This document shows, in pieces, positions 12,201 through 23,192 of a stretch of DNA of 64,000 nt. The first letter of the stretch is position 1. Each line of letters begins with the position of its first letter. Source of the stretch: Plantago ovata (Eukaryota > Streptophyta > Magnoliopsida > Lamiales > Plantaginaceae); contig CM051458.1 in assembly GCA_028274465.1 (NCBI GenBank), forward strand, positions 88,122,085 through 88,186,084, written 5' to 3'. A program made the position numbers and the translations under genes. A model generated the notes under the pieces. The model saw only the letters and a list, made by a program, of their open reading frames with translations, was not told the origin of the DNA and searched no databases.

Positions 12201-15085
12201 CTATTCAAATACAGACATCTAACAATGGTGAATCTCTATTTACTTTTGCTTGTAATGCACTCTGATCCAATTCAAAGACATACTCTTCATAAATATTTAC
12301 ATTTACTAAGCTAATCCCTATTTTACTTTTGCTTGTAATGCACTCTGATCCAATTCAAAGACATACTCTTCATAAATATTTACATTTACTAAGCTATTGA
12401 TCTGCTATCGTTGACAACATTCTGCCATGAGTGATGAATAATAATTCTTCTTAAACCACCTTGCTGGGGAATCTTTATTTTTGTGAGGTGATGGCTGAAG
12501 ATTCATATGGGCGGTTACACCTTTAGAGTGATTTTCTTTCAAATATGAAAGCAATGAACCGTTAATTTTTGTTTGTGAGGTGATGCAGATTTGTACTGAT
12601 GATTACACCCTTGGAGTGTTTATTATTCTTCTTAAATATTTTTTTTAATGCAAATATAGAAGTAAACTGGTGTTGCATTCCTCCTGAACATATGTATATT
12701 GTAGCTAACTAGATGCTTTTTACAGGATGATTTACTATTGTGTTTGGACTGCTTTCACGAGGGTAGATTTGTTGCTGGTCATTCCAGCCTGGATTTTGTG
12801 AAATTCACCCCCACAGAGAATTATGAAACTGTGGATGGAGATAGTTGGACTGACCAGGAAACATTACTGCTGCTTGAGGGGATGCAAATGTACAATGAAA
12901 ACTGGAACAAAATTGCCGTGCATGTTGGCTCAAAGTCAAAACCACAGTGCATTCTTCATTTTCTACGTCTTCCTCTTGATGGTGCTTCACTGGAATTTGT
13001 TGATGTTCCAGGCACAAGTAGTTCATCGACATTACAGAGTCCTGACAATAATGTAAAACTAGAGCAAAATTCAAATGGTAGGTGTTTATCATTGCAATTC
13101 ATTTTTATTTTTTCCTGCATATGGAGATGGGCAATGACTTAATGTTCAGCATTATCATAATGCAGGATTCAGTCTGCATGGGATTGATTCTGAAAGCAAA
13201 TTTCCTTTCTCTAATTCTGGAAATCCAGTAATGAATCTCGTAAGTATTTGGCTTGAATCAGACTTAGGTATACAAAGTGAATTTTCTTGTCTTCCCAACT
13301 GGTTTGTTGGTCCCCTCTCCTTATGTCTTTCTACTGTAATTATTACTTTGAACCTTGTGTAATATAGGTATAAATATGGATAATACATACTCTCTTTGCC
13401 CCCCGCTCCAAAGGTTAGAAACCTTTGGGAGCACGGAGATCAAGGGAAATTGGCTTTATGTGTGGTATATGTTAAATAATGAGTAGAAGTTATTGAGTAA
13501 GTGGGATATAATGAATTGTTAAAGTTTCAAGGAATGAATTGTTATACTTGATAGTGGGTGGAAAATAAAATAATGTAGTGTTGCGACTTTTAGGTGGTAA
13601 CCTTGTACGTGCGACACGGAAATTTGTAACCTCTAGAGCAGAATGGAGGGAGTACAAATTTATAAAAGCATATGTGATGCATGTGTGCATGAGTGGGTTG
13701 GATATAACCACACTAAATCTATACACACAGATACATTCCCTTCTCTCTCTCTCTCTCAAGTCTCTATTATCTGTTTAGTTGTTGCTCGCCTCGGCAGCAG
13801 GCGGTGCTCACACCCCGCTCCTTCATATGATAGCCAACTCTTGAATATGTGAATATCCCTGTCTTTCATCAGGCATCCATTCCATATCGAATTACATGCA
13901 GTCTCTCATTTTGTGGTAATTACTGTTCACTCTTGTGCTTTCTGCAGGTAGCTTTTCTTGAATCTCAACTGGGGCCAAGAGTGGCGGCTGCCTGTGCCCA
14001 TGCATCCTTGGCGTCGTTATTGAAGGATGGAGCCAAGGAACAGAGTCCTAGTGGAGAGATCCCAAATTCGAGTAAAAATGGTATGATAAAAATGTGCTGG
14101 CCTTTTTCTGGCTTCGTCTGTTAATGCCTGTGGGTTATTTTCTGAAGGTCCTTGGAGCCATCATGATGGAGAAGCTGCTCCGTTATCTACTGAAAGAGTG
14201 AGTGCTGCAGCCAAAGATGGTCTTGCTGCTGCAGCTATCAAGGCAAAACTTTTTGCTGATCATGAAGAACGTGAAATCCAGCGGTTATCTGCAAACATAA
14301 TAAATCATCAGGTATTTATTCCACGTTGACAGTTGGGTTAGGTATTGGTTTTCCTTTATGTATCTGGTTGGGAACTCTCACCATTCAAACTTTCGCCATT
14401 GAGTTCCATCCAACCCATGCTGTGTGGCTCCTTAAAAATGAATGGTACAAGGAACTCTTGAAAGGGCTCATGTTTAGGAAATAGTGGGATGGTTGGGTTG
14501 GAACTTGATGTTTAGATGGTTATGTAGCATATGCCTGTTCTTGCTATTCATCGATCTGGAGATTAATAACTTCTCTTTTGCTTTAAAAACATCATTTCTT
14601 TCATGCCTGAATAGTGTTATCTAGACTCGATAGCAAATACATTACCGATTTAAGGCATACACAATCTGATGTTCTATACTGACTCTTTGACTTTGCTGTT
14701 CTTTCAGTTGAAAAGACTAGAGCTGAAGTTAAAGCAGTTTGCTGAAGTAGAGACCTTGTTAATGAGAGAATGTGAACAGATGGAAAGGACAAGGCAGAGG
14801 TTTGCTGCAGAACGAGCCTCCATGAAAGCGTCACAATTTGTATCTGGTGGAGTATCTCTACCTATGGCCCCTCCCGGAATTGGTACTGCTAGTGTGAATA
14901 ATGCCTTGGGAAATGGCAGGCAACAAAGTTTTGATTCACAACAATCTATCATTCCTGGGTATGGCCATAACCAAGCCCTACATTCCCACGTGCAACAACA
15001 GGGGATTTATGGTCTTGGACCAAGGCTACCTCTCTCGTCAATACAACCAACTTCATCAACTCAAAATGCCATGTCAAACAGTTGA
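9268..15085 (+). CDS. SWI3C: SWI3C-type SWI/SNF chromatin-remodelling subunit, copy 2 (complete)
   Basis: Eight exons join in phase: 9268-9286, 9800-10369, 10847-11382, 12726-13077, 13166-13239, 13948-14080, 14148-14311 and 14708-15085, giving 741 residues (Arabidopsis SWI3C is about 800). The start is MPASSAE, as in other SWI3C proteins. Domains in order are: a basic patch ([10 protein letters not shown]) and acidic stretch, SWIRM at about 203-290 ([13 protein letters not shown] to [10 protein letters not shown]), a ZZ-like finger at about 360-390 split by intron 3 (CHCC..., CLDC...), SANT at about 405-450, and a C-terminal coiled coil at about 580-660. SWI3 proteins dimerise and bridge the BRM-type ATPase to other subunits in the nucleus. 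The reading frame is intact throughout, so this copy looks functional. Confidence 0.93.
12241..12396 (+). repeat. 83-bp tandem duplication in SWI3C copy 2 intron 3
   Basis: Units start at 12241 and 12324 and carry the same words (TACTTTTGCTTGTAATGCAC to ATTTACATTTACTAAGCTA). Copy 1 has a single unit near 570-642, so the duplication arose in copy 2 after the segmental duplication. Confidence 0.85.
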
Positions 15086-15249
15086 AATGTAACCTGCGCG
15101 ATGAACTCCAGTCTCCTCTTGGTCATCTAATGGTTAGGCAATTGGTTTTACCTACATGTATGTCCTGGTTTTACTTGCAGCCATGAAGGATTGTAACTAT
15201 ATAGGCATATATACTATTGTTAGAAAACAGAATTGCCACTGATATATAC

Positions 15250-15523
15250 CTACATTTCCTTCCCTTGAAATTCAGCAGGCTACGAGAAACACGAAAAGGA
15301 AAAAAGAAAGTTACTACCAAAATTGCTTAGGAAACAATACTAGTATCATGATAAAGTTTTTAGAAGAAGCAACAAAACATCATCACTGTACTTGATTAAT
15401 TGGCCACTGAATAAGCCATAACTCAGTAGAATCAGTTAGCTCGATATCCACGAGGGAATCCCTATTATCCTCCACAAATTCCCGCGGAGCCTGATAGCCT
15501 GCTTTGTCTACCTGAGCCACCAT
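15250..15523 (-). pseudogene. 5' stump of the Mediator-associated protein 2-like gene (copy 2)
   Basis: Exon 1 is intact at 15392-15523 (MVAQVDKAGYQAPREF to IQWPINQ, 44 codons) with its donor. The start of exon 2 follows at 15250-15279 (PAEFQGKEM) and runs straight into a TAG stop. Compared with the intact gene at 3971-5457, about 1.6 kb holding the rest of exon 2 and exons 3-4 is missing, and about 40 bases of other sequence sit at the junction (about 15210-15254). What remains could encode at most 53 residues. The 5'UTR homology continues upstream. Confidence 0.85.
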
Positions 15524-16012
15524 TTGCCTGTAAAAACTCCAACCACACAGCGGATGATTAGATTCAATTACATACCAAATAACGGTTGATAATTAGTAGT
15601 AGTATACAAATGACTAGGTTTTTTCAATACACACAGAAAGGCAGATAATACATACATGTGCTTCACCTCGGTCACAATTCAAAACAATGAACACACAAAC
15701 AGCAACAGTGAACATAAATTAAGCTCAATACTCTAGATAAACAGTATACAATAAACAAAAGCTCAGCAAAAACATGATCAATTATCGAAATTATCGAAAT
15801 TCCAATAAATTGATTATACAATTTTTAGAAACTATAAGAAGAAAACGAAACACACCTAACACAAATAAACCTTCCGATACGCCAAGGCGCAGAACTTGAA
15901 CCTCCTGAATGTCGACCGCCTGAAGGGAGGTGACCGGGTTAGGAACGAGAAAGGAAGAAAGAAAAGCGGATGTAGTGATTGAACTCGAGGAAAAAAAGCC
16001 GTCAGAAGACCA

Positions 16013-16775
16013 TGAGACTATCTCCACTTCAAACCCTTCCACATCAGCATTTCAGATTATTTTATTAGACACGGACTCTAACATACTCTGCACTCCATCC
16101 GTTCAGACCCATCAGACTCACATTTTCATTTATTTTCTCATTCTTTTAAAATTACATTTATATTTTATCATTTATTTTTAATCTACACTATTTTTTATAC
16201 TTCACATGAGTATAAATGTTGTTAATTAATTAAATAAATATGAAATATAAATGTAAAAATTACAATGATTGATAATAAAATAAAATAATATTTTATAAAT
16301 TAAATAGACATTACAAATATGAAGGATACCATTTATTTTTATTTTATTTGGATTGACTAAATTTTATTAATAAAAATAATAAAAAGAGCGTAAGAAATTC
16401 TCTGCAAAATCGAGCAATTGAAATTTAAGTGCAACTGTGTTTTTATTTTTTTAATTATTTTATTTTTTTGTAAGTGTATTTTTTTTTTAAGTAATTGTTT
16501 TTTTCTTTTTAAAAGGAAAGAAGAAAAAGAAAAGGAATAAAAGTAAATGGAAAGAAAAAGGAGAAGAAAAAAGAAATAGATACTACCATAAAAAATAAAA
16601 GGAAAAAGAAAAAAAAAATAATAAAATGTTAAAATCCATCTAGACCCGTCATATACTATATGACGGGTCTAGATGAATTTTTCCAGACCCAGACTCAAAC
16701 CCGCCGTTGGAGTTCCATAAGACGGTATGGAAAACTTTCAGACCCTCTTCGAGACCCCCGATGGAGATGGTATAA
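16013..16775. mobile_element. AT-rich insertion with weak terminal inverted repeats, specific to copy 2
   Basis: Homology with copy 1 stops near 16012 and resumes near 16776 (AAAGAAACAAGTGTAGGGTTT, compare 6022). The inserted roughly 760 bases are AT-rich and have loosely related ends with ATCTCCA words (ACTATCTCCACTTC on the left, ACCATCTCCATCGG inward from the right). No ORF or transposase is seen. It is probably a MITE-type element. The exact borders and any target duplication are not clear. Confidence 0.55.
16631..16681. repeat. 51-bp near-perfect palindrome
   Basis: The arms 16631-16655 and 16657-16681 are 25 bp each with one mismatch and a single central base at 16656. The inner 17 bp of each arm (TCTAGACCCGTCATATA) match perfectly. 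It lies inside the copy 2-specific insertion and may be a transposon junction of two head-to-head ends. Confidence 0.9.
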
Positions 16776-17019
16776 AGAAACAAGTGTAGGGTTTCTTTAT
16801 GTATTTTGCAAACTAGGCCCCCTCTTTTGCCTAATTGTACATGTGGTGTTAGGCCCATACCCAAGCTGCTATACTGGACCCGCGACTCGGGTATCACAAT
16901 ATGATTTCTTTGAAAGAATTCCGTAGAAATGGGAGGGGGGGGGGGTATTATTAAACTTTTGTTCATTAAAAATATGGTATGTTCGTGTTCGTCAAATAAC
17001 ATAATGACTTGTTTGTATA

Positions 17020-17445
17020 GGTTAAGAAAATCGAACACGAACGAACGATTCACTACAATAAAATCGAACGCGAACGAACGATTCATTAAATTTAGCGACG
17101 GATAAGACATAAGTTGCGACGGATGAGCACAATTCGTATAAGAGCGCGTCCCTAAACCCTTAGGGCGGACGAGGCTTGCGACCGATGACGTTATCGGTCG
17201 CTAGATTTTTAATTCCTTTTTCTATTTATTTATCTGGTCAACTTTTTTTGCGACCGATGACGTTAACCGTCACAAGGTAATTAGACCAGGAAAAAATAAA
17301 AAGAAAATGAATTAAAAATATAGCGAGAGGTAATTAGACCAGGGAAAAATAAAAAGAAAATGAATTAAAAATATAGCAAGGTAATTAGACCAGGGAAAAA
17401 TAAAAAGAAAAGGAATTAAAAATCGAAAAATAAAAGGAAAACGAA
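17020..17445. repeat. Tandem and inverted GC-island repeats, possible CACTA-type fragment
   Basis: A 34-bp direct repeat (AATCGAACRCGAACGAACG) lies at 17026-17090 and carries CACTACAA at 17051. It is followed by several GCGACGGAT / GCGACCGATGACGTT words (17093-17270). Then come three units of about 51-53 bp beginning GGTAATTAGACCAGG at 17276, 17329 and 17380. An inverted copy of part of the unit lies at 17210-17243. CACTACAA followed by CGACGG repeats recalls CACTA (En/Spm) termini, but no matching right end was found. Confidence 0.45.
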
Positions 17446-18629
17446 TTAACAACAGACTTTTTCATTGCAAATGATCTACCGAGTTCTTTCTTTCAGTAAA
17501 CACCAACCTATGTAAGGAGAACTCGCAAATCCTCCCGCGAGTAGAACGACGAGATTGATGGAAAGATAGAGTCTCCAAAGCCCACGACGGATCCGTCGCT
17601 GGCGTCAATAAGACGCCACCAGCGAGACAGAATCAGAATCCTCATTCTGTCTCGCTACTCCTTCTTCTCCTATCATCCCGTTTTTTTCCTTTCTCTCGAA
17701 TATTCCACTATACTTCATCATTTCTTCCAATTGGTGTCAAATCGAAGCCAATTCAACAAGGAACGTGGTGGGACATTCAATTTGAAGTGGGTTTTGCTAT
17801 GTATTCCGCAATCAAAGGTACTAATCTCGAAACCTAACTTTTGTAAATTTGGTATTTTTTCAATTTTGAAGTGTTTTATGGTTTATTAGCTAGTTTTGAT
17901 GTTAGTATTGTTCAATTGGGATGTTTGGGATGTAGTGGGTTCGATTATGTTTGGGATTTGAATTGGGTTTATTATCTTTGGGATTTGAATCGGGTTCGAT
18001 TATGTTTGGGATTTCAATTGGGTTCGATTATGTTTGGAATTTGAATTTGGTTCGATTATGTTTGGGATTATCTACGAAGTTAGTTTTGTTCAATTATTGT
18101 AGTTGGATATACTAATTAGATTTGAAAATTGCATAAGTATAATTATAATGGAAATATGAGTAATTATAGTGTATTGTAATTAGTTATTATAATGAAAATT
18201 GTGTAAATATAATGGAAATATAGATTAATATATATAATTATAGTGTATTGTAATTAGTTATTATAATGAAAATTGTACAAATATAATTGTTTAAAATATA
18301 GATAAATATAGGAAATATAGATACCTTATTATTTCTGTGTGTCAATCACTTTACCTATTGTTTTTAAATGAGAGAATAAATACTCGTATCATATTACGGC
18401 ATAAAGTATAGTTGGATTTGCATCTGAGGGACCTGAGGCCCATAACTTACTTAGCCATCAGTCCATCACCCACTAGAGCCCAATATGTTTAGGGCCAGCG
18501 ATTAAACGACACAGTACTTAAAAAGGAAAATCAATCAAATTGACGCCTGTATTTCACTCACATATCACATCCACCTGCCGTAAATTGTGTGATCTGTTTT
18601 CTCAATGGAGATGTAGCAGCTGATCAAAT
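17446..18629. other. Intergenic interval upstream of the 18630 gene
   Basis: No gene is recognised. It contains the 28-bp tandem array at 17940-18073 and AT-rich sequence with repeated TAATTATAGTGTATTGTAATTAG words (18155-18270). The last 150 bases should hold the promoter and 5' leader of the gene at 18630. Confidence 0.4.
17940..18073 (+). repeat. 28-bp tandem repeat, five units
   Basis: Units begin at 17940, 17968, 17996, 18024 and 18052, with consensus TTCGATTATGTTTGGGATTT followed by GAATTGGG. The last unit is incomplete. Confidence 0.9.
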
Positions 18630-20165
18630 ATGATGAAAACTCTTGGCGGGAAAACCATCTTCTTCAGATTTCGGAACCGGTTCAGTCTAACCAGAACCCG
18701 ACGACGCTATTCCTCATCGCCATCTAACAAAAGCCCCAACAATAGCGCCATTACCAGCAGCAGCAAGAGCGATGGGTCATCATCTTCATTAAGCACCTAC
18801 GATGAACAATATAAAGCTCTCAGTAACCTCGATTTTATGACGGCTGCCAAGATTCTCTTTAACAAGCAACCTGATGAGAAGAAATTTGGGTGTGTGTACT
18901 CTGTTCTTCTCTTTGTGGTATTTTGTCAAACAGTTTGTGTGCGCTTCTGACTAGTTTATTTAATGGTTTCGTTTAATCTTTTACAGGTTGGATTTTCACC
19001 TGGTGCAACTATTCTTTGTTTGTCTGCCTTCATTGGGTATTCTTATTTTGAGTTTTGTTGTTTAAGTTCACTTTGAGTTGCCATTTTTCTGTTGAGGACT
19101 GATTGTGAATATTTCTATTGCTGCAGCTGTGTATCTTGTGGCTCAGTATGCTAGGAGCGAAATGCGGAAAATGGATGCGGTAATGATTAAATCTTTCCGC
19201 ACGTTGTTCTTCAATAGTATTATTTTGTTTTTAAGTCAGTAGCAGTATGTTTCTGAGTTAACTGTTCGTTGTTTCGTAAGAAATATGTTATGTTTCTTCT
19301 TCTTTTAGAGATGGTAAATGAGTTCTTGATTTATGAAGGAAATGCATTAGTATGAGCCACGTGTGCGTGTGCGTTAGTTGAGCATTTCTGATGCCTTCTG
19401 AACTTGAGGAAGATTCAGCTCAACAGTCTGAAACCATTGTTTTTTTCTTTTTCTTATTCGAGTTGTTCTGAAGCATTGTTAAACATACTGTTTTGACACT
19501 GAGAGCTCCAAAAACAAATTACATGTTCGTGTAAAATCCTTTTTATGGCTGTTTGAAAGTAGGCATAACCGTTTAAGTGATTGAATGTGGTTCTCAAACA
19601 TTGATTTTCTAGCGTTTATTAAGCGGAAATAGTAAGTTATGTGACATCTGCTTTTAGGCTATAGAAAATGGACCAACCTTTTGTTCATAACGAGTTGCTT
19701 GTTCCACATGTGAATCTCAATAGCAATGCCTATGTGTCAGCTTCCAGTACTCTACTGTCTCAGCTAATACTTTGATTTCTCTGTCAGGAACTAGAGGTAA
19801 AGAAACAGGCTGAATTTGAAGCAATGTCGAAAGAGATGGAGAGCAAAGAAAGAGCAGCTGTGGCATCCAATCCAGAGTTTGTAGAAGTGAAAGAGAGACT
19901 TGACAAAATCGAAGATACAATTAAACAAATTATTGTTGAATCAAAGCGTACACCTAGCAATGGTCAATCAGATGGTAAAAAGCCGCAAGCTGTACAAGGC
20001 AAGCCGGATAATGTTTTGGATAGACAAGAAGCAAGTAAGACTCCAGTGGCCACCACCAAAGTCACTGGCACTCAAGCCTCAGCAGATGATCAGAAGGTCA
20101 CCAAAAATGGTGATCAGAAGGTCACCAAAAATGGAGTGCCTTCTCAGGATCATCCAAAGAAATGA
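18630..20165 (+). CDS. Conserved plant protein with one membrane segment and coiled coil (unknown function)
   Basis: Four exons join in phase: 18630-18889, 18987-19036, 19127-19179 and 19788-20165, giving 246 residues. The N-terminus is rich in Arg and Ser and nearly free of acidic residues (MMKTLGGKTIFFRFRNRFSL, then TRTRRRYSSSP), as in mitochondrial or plastid presequences. A hydrophobic segment at about 88-110 (FHLVQLFFVCLPSLAVYLVAQYA) is probably a single membrane span. It is followed by a charged helix (ARSEMRKMDAELEVKKQAEF to ERLDKIEDTIKQIIVE), likely a coiled coil. The tail is Lys/Gln-rich and contains a direct repeat DQKVTKNG. I do not recognise a named family. The likely picture is an organelle membrane-anchored coiled-coil protein, but that is inference. 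Confidence 0.75.
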
Positions 20166-20234
20166 ATACCTTACAAATGATGTCAAACAATTTGTCAAGA
20201 AATATATTCCACCATTTGTCAAGGATTTCCATCT

Positions 20235-20376
20235 TCTCAAGGGCTTAGAATTTCCTTCAGCTAGTTTTGTTGTGTTTCTCTTCAAATTATTCCAAGTGAA
20301 ATGGATCTCAAGGGCTTAGAATTTCCTTCAGCTAGTTTTGTTGTGTTTCTCTTCAAATTATTCCAAGTGAAATGGA
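20235..20376 (+). repeat. 71-bp perfect tandem duplication in 3' flank
   Basis: Units 20235-20305 and 20306-20376 are the same (TCTCAAGGGCTTAGAATTTC to CAAGTGAAATGGA). It lies just after the stop of the 18630-20165 gene, probably in its 3'UTR, and looks recent. Confidence 0.9.
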
Positions 20377-21561
20377 CCAGTGATTTAAAGGTCAAACCTG
20401 ACTTATTTGTAAATCTTTTTGAACTTATGTTTCTATGTAGTGTAGGAAATCTTTAAGTCTAGTTAAAGAGACTGATATTGGAAAATACAAATAGTAACGT
20501 GACAGGTCTACTAGTTTTTGGGCCAATTCTTTTTTCCACCCAAATCTTTGGTGGATTTGAAATTTCCCCCAAAACTTATCATAAAGTCTAAATTTCCCCC
20601 AAAACTTTCAAAAAAGTTGTATTTTGCCCCAAATTAGTTAAAATTTAGTAAAAAATAAAATTTATTTCTTGGAAAATCAAAATAAAAACTAACTATAATG
20701 TTCACATTCATGTTTCAGAGTTCAGACTCATGTGTACAATGTGTGAGTTAGGACAACATATTAATAAGTAATTTTCATTTTGGGACTATTTTCTGACTTA
20801 TGACAATGGTGTGCATCTTTCATGTCAAATGATGCAGGGGGAGTTTGCGTTATTTGTAGTCTCATATGAAGTAACAACTATTATTATTTTAAAAATTTAA
20901 ATATCCAAACATCAATAGATTTTGTTTTCTTGAAAGGAGGAAACTTCATAGACTATAATAATTTTGTTTTCTTGTGTAAATTTTGTTTTTTCCCCCTAAT
21001 ATTTAGGGAAATTGCTATTTTCTAAGACTATGATTACTTTGAAAATGTGTTAAAATGTGGTCGACTTACTATGGCCTTTTGTAAGAACATAACTTACTCG
21101 TGGATATATCCGTTCAAAAATAAGATAATAGACTTAATATATTAATTTATGTTCCATGTGGTTAATCGGTGGGTTGAAGTTCCGATCCGGGGTTATACTC
21201 GGAGGAAGGGGAGCCACTTGTTTCCTGGCAGTCGGAGTCGGTCGGTCTAGTCACGTAGCCGATAGGTTGCCTACATTTGCACGCATCTGAACAGTTAATT
21301 TCCACTTCCTTGGCTAATTGTAATTAGTGAAAGGTGACGAAAAAACGCATCGTTATAAAATTAATTAAAGCTTTTCAATTACTTACAAAACAATATAATT
21401 AGCCACCATGTGGCTCTAATTATAACACCACACGAAGGCACGGAACATGCTAGAGCACTAAACAAAAGAAAATAGTAAAAGAACGTGTCGAATTTTTGAC
21501 CGTCCAAACCTTAATTACAATACGAGATCATCATACTTGAGATAATATAAAATGAAGAAAC
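20377..21561. other. Intergenic, AT-rich, no gene seen
   Basis: Near 20525-20640 there are repeated TTTCCCCCAAAACTT words of the kind found in dispersed plant repeats. No ORF or RNA gene was recognised. Confidence 0.4.
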
Positions 21562-21843
21562 TACTCCATCGGTTCCATAACAAATTTTCTAAGCAGTTAT
21601 TTTCTCTCGAATTAAGAAATAATAATAAAATATTAATTTATATGGTGTATTATATTAATAAAGTTGAGTGTGTGATAAAGTATGAGAATTGAGAAATAAT
21701 GTATAAATTGATGATAAAGTACGAAAAATAAATAATAAAGCATTAGTGGGTAGGGTAAAAACTTTATATTTTTGGGCTAGAAAGATTATAATTGAAAGGT
21801 AAAAAAGTAAAGTCAGAAAGTTTATTATAAAATAGGGAGAGTA
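21562..21843. mobile_element. Stowaway/mariner-like MITE (about 280 bp)
   Basis: The ends are inverted repeats of the CTCCCTC-GTCCCATAA type: TACTCCATCGGTTCCATAA on the left, TACTCTCCCTATTTTATAA inward from the right. Both ends carry TA, consistent with the TA target duplication of mariner-type MITEs. The interior is AT-rich and non-coding. Confidence 0.65.
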
Positions 21844-21986
21844 TTACGTACCATATTTTCATGCATCTCCCTGAAGACAATTTAGTCCATTCACACTAAA
21901 GGCGGAGCAGCTCCGCCTCCACCTAATTAAGGGCCAGATCTGGGCGGAGCTTCTAATCTGCCAAATTAGGGAGCTTCTGCTCCGCC

Positions 21987-22280
21987 CAGGGGCTGAGCCA
22001 AGATCGTAAATTATGTAGCGCGGTAAGATCGAAGGGTCTAAAATATTTATATTAATTTATATTAATAATATTTTGTATTGGTTTTAAGGTAAAACTAAGA
22101 GGAAAATGACTACATTAATGACACAACAAAACTTTATTGAATTGAATTTTTGAAATATATATAGGGTAGTGCAATATCAAAACTAGTATTGAAAATAGAC
22201 AAAAAACATTGAAAAGTGGTACTATTTTTTTTTTTTTTGGTAGTGCCGCACTACCCTGCCCCTTATTGTCTCCGCCTCTT
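21987..22280. mobile_element. hAT-type MITE of a CAGGGGCGGAG family, copy A
   Basis: The element begins CAGGGGCTGAGCCAAGATCG. Its right end, read inward, is AAGAGGCGGAGACAATAAGGG. It is flanked by the 8-bp direct repeat GCTCCGCC (21979-21986 and 22281-22288). Inside are GTAGTGCGGC/GCCGCACTACC and AAAACTTTATTGAATTGAA words shared in opposite orientation with the element at 27766-27974. It sits inside a GC-rich host repeat with GGCGGAGC words, so the insertion appears nested. Confidence 0.75.
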
Positions 22281-22288
22281 GCTCCGCC

Positions 22289-23192
22289 AAACTAAGGCAG
22301 AGCTTCTGCCAAGGCCAGAGTTGAAGCTCCACATTTCCAGTGTTTTTTAATTTTTTAAAATTATTATTATATGGATTTATATTGTTAGTGTACGTGGTTT
22401 GGTATTGATTTATTGATAGGTTTGTCGCCGTTAAAATGTATTGATGAAGTATAAAATTATTATAACCATATTCAAATATCGCAAAGAAATAAAATGGTGT
22501 AACTCTAACAGAAAATCTAAAATGAAAAAATGTTACAAATTAGTATATTTTTTTTACTTAATTCTTTTTTATGGGCATGCTTTACTTAATTCTTTCTTTT
22601 TACAATCTGATGTATGTATGTTAGAAAGATGTCCTAGGTTTCAAAGGTGAGTTGTCTCTCAAAAGTGTAATGTGCAGTAAGGGAAGGGCGTAGAGATTCT
22701 TTGCATGTAGTCCATTGGCAAGCAAGCAAGCCACACTCTGATATGGTGAAATGTTTCACGTAAATGTTGGTCAAATTAAGGGTACGTCTATTCTTTTTAA
22801 TTTCCTTCAATACCTTTTGCTAAGAAACATCTTTTATCTGATGTGACATGTATATACTGGAGAAATGCAAATACAGACAACGTAGTATAATTTTTAATTT
22901 CACATAAGTGGATTATTATTTATTATTTGATGCTTACTAGTCAACCATATAAAGGAAAAATGTTAAGAGTCACCATAATACACTTGATTAGTGTCATTAA
23001 GTGGGGAGAGTCACACAGGTTGGGAGTGAATTGTGGGCAGCCCACTTAATTAATTTGCTTGCTATAATTAGTACTCCTACAAAATGAGGGTATCATCATT
23101 ACACATCTTCATATCGATCTCAGCTTTCAGGAAGTCAGAATTACAGTAATGTACGAACGTGATCAACGTAAATTTACGTAGTACAAACTAGA
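22289..23192. other. Intergenic, no gene seen
   Basis: AT-rich sequence. The first 60 bases complete the GC-rich repeat that hosts the element at 21987. No coding region is supported. Confidence 0.4.
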
